Source: an uncultured Bacteroidales bacterium
GTDB taxonomy: Bacteria > Bacteroidota > Bacteroidia > Bacteroidales > Muribaculaceae
Direction: 5' to 3'
Assembly (NCBI GenBank): GCA_900549375.1
Contig: URNY01000039.1
Coordinates: 1 to 19,143 of the forward strand
Length of the DNA stretch: 19,143 nucleotides
Shown: positions 14,300-19,143 of the stretch, one piece after another
Layout of the letters: each line of letters begins with the position of its first letter
How positions within the stretch are numbered: the stretch's first letter is position 1
Translations under genes and position numbers: made by a program
The notes under the pieces: model-generated
What the model saw: the letters and a program-made list of their open reading frames with translations, nothing else
What the model was told of the DNA's origin: nothing
Database searches by the model: none

Positions 14300-17200
14300 T
14301 TACTTGCGGAGGGACTCCTCTTCGGGTGTCAGTTCGGGATCCACTCCCCAGTTCTGCATTGAGAGGCGTTTGTAGTTGTTGTAGCGCCACTGTGCGTTGG
14401 CCTTGGCTGCCTTGAAGAGCTCGTCGGCATCCTGTGGGAACATCTTATAGAGTGATGCGAAACGCACTTCTCCTTTCAGGAAATCTTCGAATTTGCTCCA
14501 GTCAGGTTCTTTGCTGTCGAGAGAGAACGGGTTCTTCCCTTCAGCCTCGAGAGCGGGATTATATCGCCAGAGGTGCCAGTAGCCGCATTCTACAGCCTCT
14601 TTCTCCTCCTCCTGACTCTTGCCCATGCCTTTCTTGATACCATGGTTGATACAGGGTGCGTATGCAATCACGAGCGACGGACCGTCGTAGGCCTCTGCCT
14701 CGCGGATAGCTTTCAGCGTCTGGGCATTGTCGGCGCCCATGGCGATCTGAGCTACATATACATATCCGTAGGTCGTAGCGATAAGACCGAGATCCTTTTT
14801 ACGGATTCTCTTACCGGCTGCGGCAAACTTGGCGATAGCGCCGATCGGCGTCGATTTCGATGACTGACCGCCGGTGTTGGAGTATACCTCTGTGTCGAGC
14901 ACGAGAATATTCACATTCTTGCCCGATGCAATCACGTGGTCCAGACCGCCGAAACCTATATCGTAGCTTGCACCGTCACCGCCGACAATCCACTGGCTGC
15001 GTTTTGTCAGATAGTGGCGGAGATTCACGATTGTGGCGCAATCCTCGCACTTGTCGGAATATTTCCCTGCCTCCTGAGCGAATTCATAGCCCAAGTTATG
15101 CGAAAGTTTCGCATCGTCGCGGTTCTCATACCATGCCTTTGCGGCGTCGCGTAGTCCCTGAGGAGCATCTGCGCTGGCTTCGAGTTTCTTGCAGATATCC
15201 TCGATGCGGCTGCGCATCTTCTCATAGCCAAGATACATTCCGAGTCCGAACTCACAGAAATCCTCGAACAATGAGTTGGCCCATGCGGGTCCATGTCCGT
15301 TTTCATCCGTTGTATAAGGTGTCGAGGGAACCGATCCGGAATAGATCGACGAGCATCCCGTGGCGTTCGCTACTACTTCGTGATTGCCGTAGAGTTGCGA
15401 AATGAGCTTCAGATAAGGCGTCTCGCCGCAGCCGGAGCATGCGCCGGAGAACTCGAAGAGGGGCTGTGCGAACTGGCTGTTCTTGGCGTTAAGCGTCACA
15501 TCAACAAGATCTGCTTTATTCTTGACGTTCTTGATAAGCCAATCCCAGTTCTTCTGCTGGTCGATCTGGCTTTCCTCATGAACCATCTTGAGCGCCTTCT
15601 CTCCCTTCTTGCCCGGGCACACATCGGCGCAGTTGCCGCAACCCAGGCAGTCGAGAACGTCAACCTGCTGAACGAAACGCATACCTGCCATCGTCTTGCC
15701 TATTGCAGGTATCGAATGCTCCTCGCCGAACGGTGCGGCAGCAGCCTCTTCGGGAGTGAGCACGAACGGACGGATACAGGCATGAGGACAGACGAACGAA
15801 CATTTGTTACACTGAATACAGTTCTCGGGATTCCACTCGGGCACGAAAGCTGCGACGCCGCGTTTCTCGTAGGCGGCGGTGCCTTGTGTCCACGTGCCGT
15901 CGGCGTTGTCGGCAAACGTGCTCACGGGGAGAAGGTCTCCGTCCTGTGCGTTGATGGGATTAACTACATTGGTGATGAATTCGGGTGCATCCGATGCTTT
16001 CTTCTCATCATCGGCAAGATTTGCCCACTCGGGGTTAACCTCAAGCTTATGATATTCACCTCCACGGTCAACTGCCGCATAGTTCATGTTCACCACATTC
16101 TCACCCTTCTTGCCATAAGACTTCTGGATGAATTTCTTCATCTGCTCTACGGCGAGATCTACCGGTATAACCTCGGTGATACGGAAGAATGCGCTCTGGA
16201 GAATGGTATTTGTTCTGTTGCCCAATCCGATTTCCTGAGCTATCTTGGAGGCATTGATATAATATACGGTGATATTGTTCTGCGCGAAATAGCGTTTCAC
16301 TTTGTTCGGCAGGTTCTTGGCAAGCTCCTCGCCCTCCCAGATCGTATTGAGAAGGAATGTTCCGTTGGGCTGCAGTCCGCGCACAACATCATACATGTGG
16401 AGATAAGCCTGAACGTGGCATGCCACGAAATTCGGGGTGTTCACAAGATATGTGGAACGTATCGGGGTGTCGCCGAAGCGGAGATGTGAGCAGGTGAAAC
16501 CGCCCGATTTCTTCGAATCGTATGCGAAATAAGCCTGACAGTATTTATCGGTGTTCTCGCCGATGATCTTCACGGAGTTCTTGTTGGCGCCGACAGTGCC
16601 GTCTGCTCCGAGACCATAAAACTTGGCCTGAAACATTCCCTGGCCGCCTACATTGATTTCGGGACCTACGGGAAGGGAAAGGAACGTAACGTCATCAACG
16701 ATGCCGATTGTGAAATGATTCTTCGGCTCCGCAAGTTTGAGGTTGTCGTAAACTTCCACAATCTGAGCCGGAGTGGTGTCTTTAGAGCTCAGACCATAGC
16801 GTCCGCCGACGATAAGCGGGGCATTCTCCTTGCCATAATAGCAATCTTTCACATCGAGATAGAGAGGCTCGCCATTGGCGCCGGGCTCTTTCGTGCGGTC
16901 GAGAACCGCGATCCGTTTGGCTGTGGCGGGAACGGCGGCGAGGAAATGACGTGCCGAGAACGGACGGTAAAGGTGAACGCACACAACACCGACTTTCTCC
17001 CCTTTCTCGCGGAGATGGTCGATCGTCTCTTTGATGCATTCCGTAACACTGCCCATGGCGATGATCACTCTCTCGGCCTCGGGATCTCCGTAATAATCGA
17101 ACAGTCCGTAATTGCGGCCTGTGATCTTATTTATCTCCTTCACATAGTTCTCCACAATCTCGGGGATAGCATCGTAATAACGGTTGCTTGCCTCGCGGTG

Positions 17201-17887
17201 CTGGAAGAACACATCGGGATTCTCGGCCATTCCGCGAGCCACCGGCTTGTCGGGATTCAGCGCCCTGCGGCGGAAATCGGCAAGTGCTTCGCGGTCAAGA
17301 AGCGGAGCGAGATCCTCTTCGCTGAGGGCCTCGATCTTCTGTATCTCATGGGAAGTGCGGAAGCCGTCGAAGAAGTTGATGAACGGAACGCGTCCCTTGA
17401 TGGCCGACAGATGGGAGACGGCGGAAAGATCCATAACCTCCTGCACGGAGCCTTCGCAGAACATTGCAAAACCTGTCTGACGTGCGGACATCACATCCTG
17501 ATGGTCGCCGAAAATGCTGAGCGCATGCGATGCAAGTGTTCTTGCCGACACATGGAATACGCAGGGAAGCAGCTCACCCGCAATCTTATACATGTTGGGG
17601 ATCATCAGCAGAAGGCCCTGCGACGCGGTGTAGGTCGTGGTCAGGGCGCCGGCCTGCAATGAGCCGTGAACGGCACCGGCGGCGCCGGCCTCGCTCTGCA
17701 TCTCCTGAACAAGTACTGTCTCGCCGAAGATATTTTTTCTTCCGGCCGCCGACCAGTCATCCACATACTCTGCCATCGTCGACGACGGGGTGATGGGATA
17801 GATTGCGGCTACTTCGCTAAACATATAGCTGATATGCGCAGCGGCCTGATTACCGTCGCATGTCAGGAATTTTTTAGTTTTGCTCAT
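14300..17887 (-). CDS. nifJ: Pyruvate:ferredoxin (flavodoxin) oxidoreductase
   Basis: This is a single-chain, five-domain PFOR that oxidises pyruvate with CoA to acetyl-CoA, CO2 and reduced ferredoxin, central to anaerobic glucose catabolism. At 1195 residues it is full length. Domain I has AIYPITPSSTMAEY (28-41). The ferredoxin-like domain carries two [4Fe-4S] sites: C690/693/696/700 (NCIQCNKCSFVCPH) and C747/750/753/757 (DCLGCGNCADVCPG). The proximal cluster ligands are C817 and C820 (GACSGCGE), C845 (ATGCSS) and C1079 (APCINHG). The TPP site is GGDGASYDIGFGG (969-981) with N1004 in VYSNTGGQSSKSTP. The gene stands alone, with its own promoter and a structured leader of roughly 120 nt. It would consume pyruvate from glucose released by the PUL, but nothing links the two beyond proximity. 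Long open frames on the opposite strand are shadows of its codon bias. Confidence 0.98.
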   Translation of the reverse strand: MSKTKKFLTCDGNQAAAHISYMFSEVAAIYPITPSSTMAEYVDDWSAAGRKNIFGETVLVQEMQSEAGAAGAVHGSLQAGALTTTYTASQGLLLMIPNMYKIAGELLPCVFHVSARTLASHALSIFGDHQDVMSARQTGFAMFCEGSVQEVMDLSAVSHLSAIKGRVPFINFFDGFRTSHEIQKIEALSEEDLAPLLDREALADFRRRALNPDKPVARGMAENPDVFFQHREASNRYYDAIPEIVENYVKEINKITGRNYGLFDYYGDPEAERVIIAMGSVTECIKETIDHLREKGEKVGVVCVHLYRPFSARHFLAAVPATAKRIAVLDRTKEPGANGEPLYLDVKDCYYGKENAPLIVGGRYGLSSKDTTPAQIVEVYDNLKLAEPKNHFTIGIVDDVTFLSLPVGPEINVGGQGMFQAKFYGLGADGTVGANKNSVKIIGENTDKYCQAYFAYDSKKSGGFTCSHLRFGDTPIRSTYLVNTPNFVACHVQAYLHMYDVVRGLQPNGTFLLNTIWEGEELAKNLPNKVKRYFAQNNITVYYINASKIAQEIGLGNRTNTILQSAFFRITEVIPVDLAVEQMKKFIQKSYGKKGENVVNMNYAAVDRGGEYHKLEVNPEWANLADDEKKASDAPEFITNVVNPINAQDGDLLPVSTFADNADGTWTQGTAAYEKRGVAAFVPEWNPENCIQCNKCSFVCPHACIRPFVLTPEEAAAAPFGEEHSIPAIGKTMAGMRFVQQVDVLDCLGCGNCADVCPGKKGEKALKMVHEESQIDQQKNWDWLIKNVKNKADLVDVTLNAKNSQFAQPLFEFSGACSGCGETPYLKLISQLYGNHEVVANATGCSSIYSGSVPSTPYTTDENGHGPAWANSLFEDFCEFGLGMYLGYEKMRSRIEDICKKLEASADAPQGLRDAAKAWYENRDDAKLSHNLGYEFAQEAGKYSDKCEDCATIVNLRHYLTKRSQWIVGGDGASYDIGFGGLDHVIASGKNVNILVLDTEVYSNTGGQSSKSTPIGAIAKFAAAGKRIRKKDLGLIATTYGYVYVAQIAMGADNAQTLKAIREAEAYDGPSLVIAYAPCINHGIKKGMGKSQEEEKEAVECGYWHLWRYNPALEAEGKNPFSLDSKEPDWSKFEDFLKGEVRFASLYKMFPQDADELFKAAKANAQWRYNNYKRLSMQNWGVDPELTPEEESLRK

Positions 17888-17961
17888 AGTTATAATCGTA
17901 TTTATTTTGAGTTATTTCTTTTTACCTGTATCTTTTAAGATTTCCGCCTTTGCGAAATAGC

Positions 17962-17989
17962 ATATTGCATGGAACGCTTCCATCAATAT
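17962..17989 (-). promoter_or_regulatory. Hairpin / dyad in the nifJ leader
   Basis: ATATTG (17962-17967) plus ATGGAA (17969-17974) pair with TTCCAT (17978-17983) plus CAATAT (17984-17989). This is a 12-bp stem with one bulged C at 17968 and a 3-base loop CGC. It lies downstream of the nifJ promoter and about 75 bp before the ATG. Neither strand has a T-run after it, so it is not a simple terminator. It could be an RNA element in the leader or a DNA operator (core ATGGAAcgcTTCCAT). Confidence 0.55.
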
Positions 17990-18013
17990 CGATAACCTCT
18001 CATAATGAATATG

Positions 18014-18045
18014 CAAAGTTAACAAATTATCTCCGTTTGAACAAC
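18014..18045 (-). promoter_or_regulatory. Bacteroidota-type promoter for nifJ
   Basis: On the minus strand, TAACTTTG (18014-18021) matches the -7 consensus TAnnTTTG exactly. GTTG (18042-18045) sits 20 bp upstream as a 3-of-4 match to the -33 TTTG. A start near 18007 would give a leader of about 120 nt. The promoter lies in the gap after the helicase gene, so nifJ need not depend on read-through. Confidence 0.65.
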
Positions 18046-18082
18046 ATTATATTATTCGTATGATTCTTTGGACTTACCTATA

Positions 18083-19143
18083 TCAGGCATGAGAAATTTC
18101 AGATACAAGCCTTTTTTCACCTTTGATTTTCTTTCCGCGTATCCTCTCGAGGATGTCGCGCGCCTCCGATCCGGGAACGGCGGCAAGGGCATAATGATCG
18201 AATATATCTATCTTTCCTATCCCGGATGCCTGCGCACCTCCCTCTTTGATAAGAAATCCGAGAATGTCGCCGCGCGACAGTTTCTCTTTTTTTCCTGCCG
18301 AAAAGCGTAGCGTGGAAAAATCGGGAGCCGGAATTTCAGGCGCCTCGGAATCTGGATATAACGTATCGTCGAATTCTATAAATTCGCGAACATCCTCCTT
18401 CGGACCGACAAGAACATAGATATCCCCTTCTCTATCCACTCGGGCCGTGCGCCCGTTGCGATGGGTGTGGGCCTCAGATGTGAGCGCCTGATGATAATGG
18501 ATAATATTCCTCACATTTTCTATATCAAGTCCGCGGGCGGCCAGATCAGTGGCGACAAGCACCGGAAAACTGCCGTTGTTGAAGAGCGCTACCGCCGTTT
18601 CGCGCTCCCGCTGGTCAAGCGCTCCGTGATAAAGCACGGCCGGCACGCCATGATCCCTAAGATAGCGGGCCGTACGCTCCGCGCTTTCCCGATGATTCAC
18701 GAAAACTATGCTGCGCTCGGGTCTCCCCCCTTTCGACAGATGCCGCAGGAGATTGTCAAGCGTCTGCAGTTTGTCGCTGTCGTCGGAATCAACCCGGTGA
18801 ACACGCATTCTGTGACGCAACTCTTTGTTGTCGGAGAGATAATCGAGTGTTATCGGATTGTCAAGCCTCAGGAAATCAGGAAGAATATCTGCCTTGGTCG
18901 CGGAGGTGAGCATTATGCGGCTCACATTTTTCAGTCTCTCAACAATTTTTTTCATCTCTTTCTCAAACCCGAGTTCGAGAGATTTGTCGAACTCATCGAG
19001 AACGAGTATCCTCGTTGGCAGAACATCTATGTTGCGGCGGTAGATATGGTCGAGCAATCGTCCCGGCGTGGCAACGATTATGTCGGTTCCGGCCGAAAGG
19101 GAGTTCACCTCGTCTTCCACTTTATGACCACCATAAAGCGGGG
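18083..19143 (-). CDS. DEAD-box-family RNA helicase with DbpA-type RNA-binding domain (N-terminus outside window)
   Basis: This ATP-dependent RNA helicase is probably involved in ribosome assembly or RNA remodelling. The frame stays open to the right edge (visible start LYGGHKVEDEV), so the GTG at 19120 is not the start; the Q motif and Walker A lie outside. Visible motifs in order: ATPGRLLDHI (TPGR codons 19058-19069), motif II as VLDEFDKSLELGF (DEFD codons 18986-18997, Phe where DEAD has Ala), MLTSAT, IVFVNHRESAERTARYL, VLVATDLAARGLDI, and HRNGRTAR in place of HRxGRTGR. The C-terminal ~70 residues match the DbpA RNA-binding domain (KLSRGDILGFLIKEGG, GKIDIFDHYALAAVP, RIRGKKIKGEKRLV), which in E. 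coli DbpA binds 23S rRNA hairpin 92. No clear terminator follows the stop, so some read-through into nifJ is possible. Confidence 0.93.
   Translation of the reverse strand, partial: PLYGGHKVEDEVNSLSAGTDIIVATPGRLLDHIYRRNIDVLPTRILVLDEFDKSLELGFEKEMKKIVERLKNVSRIMLTSATKADILPDFLRLDNPITLDYLSDNKELRHRMRVHRVDSDDSDKLQTLDNLLRHLSKGGRPERSIVFVNHRESAERTARYLRDHGVPAVLYHGALDQRERETAVALFNNGSFPVLVATDLAARGLDIENVRNIIHYHQALTSEAHTHRNGRTARVDREGDIYVLVGPKEDVREFIEFDDTLYPDSEAPEIPAPDFSTLRFSAGKKEKLSRGDILGFLIKEGGAQASGIGKIDIFDHYALAAVPGSEARDILERIRGKKIKGEKRLVSEISHA

Noticed and set aside
15293..16489. 398-codon open frame on the plus strand inside nifJ, with others at 16715-17662 and 14860-15405
   Set aside because: They lie antisense to an intact, motif-complete PFOR gene, have no recognisable domain, and follow from its codon bias.
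17962..17989. nifJ leader stem-loop as terminator of the helicase gene
   Set aside because: No T-run follows on the minus strand, and it lies downstream of the nifJ promoter, so a terminator here would block nifJ itself.
19118..19120. GTG as the start of the helicase
   Set aside because: In-frame residues PLYGGHK upstream match the conserved region after motif Ia, so the gene continues beyond the right edge.

Overview
The window looks like a chromosome segment of a gut-type Bacteroidales bacterium. A SusC/SusD pair, several outer-membrane lipoprotein signals, a BACON domain, promoters of the TTTG / TAnnTTTG type and starts without Shine-Dalgarno sequences all point to Bacteroidota. The mixed GC content and codon use would fit Muribaculaceae better than Bacteroides, but that is an inference by eye and not a search result.

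Bases 1-11565 (plus strand) hold most of a polysaccharide utilization locus (PUL). In order it encodes a SusC-like TonB-dependent transporter (5' end outside the window), a SusD-like lipoprotein, a surface glycan-binding lipoprotein with a duplicated beta-sandwich-like module, a BACON-GH16 surface endoglucanase and two periplasmic GH3 beta-glucosidases. GH16 plus two GH3 enzymes with no other hydrolase suggests a beta-1,3-glucan (laminarin-like) or mixed-linkage beta-glucan as substrate. GH16 would cut the chain at the surface, SusC/D and the binding protein would capture and import oligosaccharides, and the GH3 pair would release glucose in the periplasm. No regulator is visible; it is probably upstream of base 1.

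Bases 11566-11701 form a convergent boundary with a strong bidirectional terminator. Then come housekeeping genes. pheS and nth are on the minus strand, coupled by a TAATG overlap. A SIMPL/DUF541 membrane-anchored protein is on the plus strand, followed by a second bidirectional terminator. On the minus strand again are nifJ, encoding a full-length pyruvate:ferredoxin oxidoreductase with a promoter and a structured leader, and a DbpA-like RNA helicase running off the right edge.

I see no phage, insertion sequence, CRISPR array, tRNA or rRNA, and no defence system. The points that most deserve a second look are the duplicated module in the glycan-binding lipoprotein, small regulatory structures inside the PUL (an intercistronic hairpin and a 28-bp tandem duplication at a gene start), the nifJ leader dyad, and the DEFD variant helicase.
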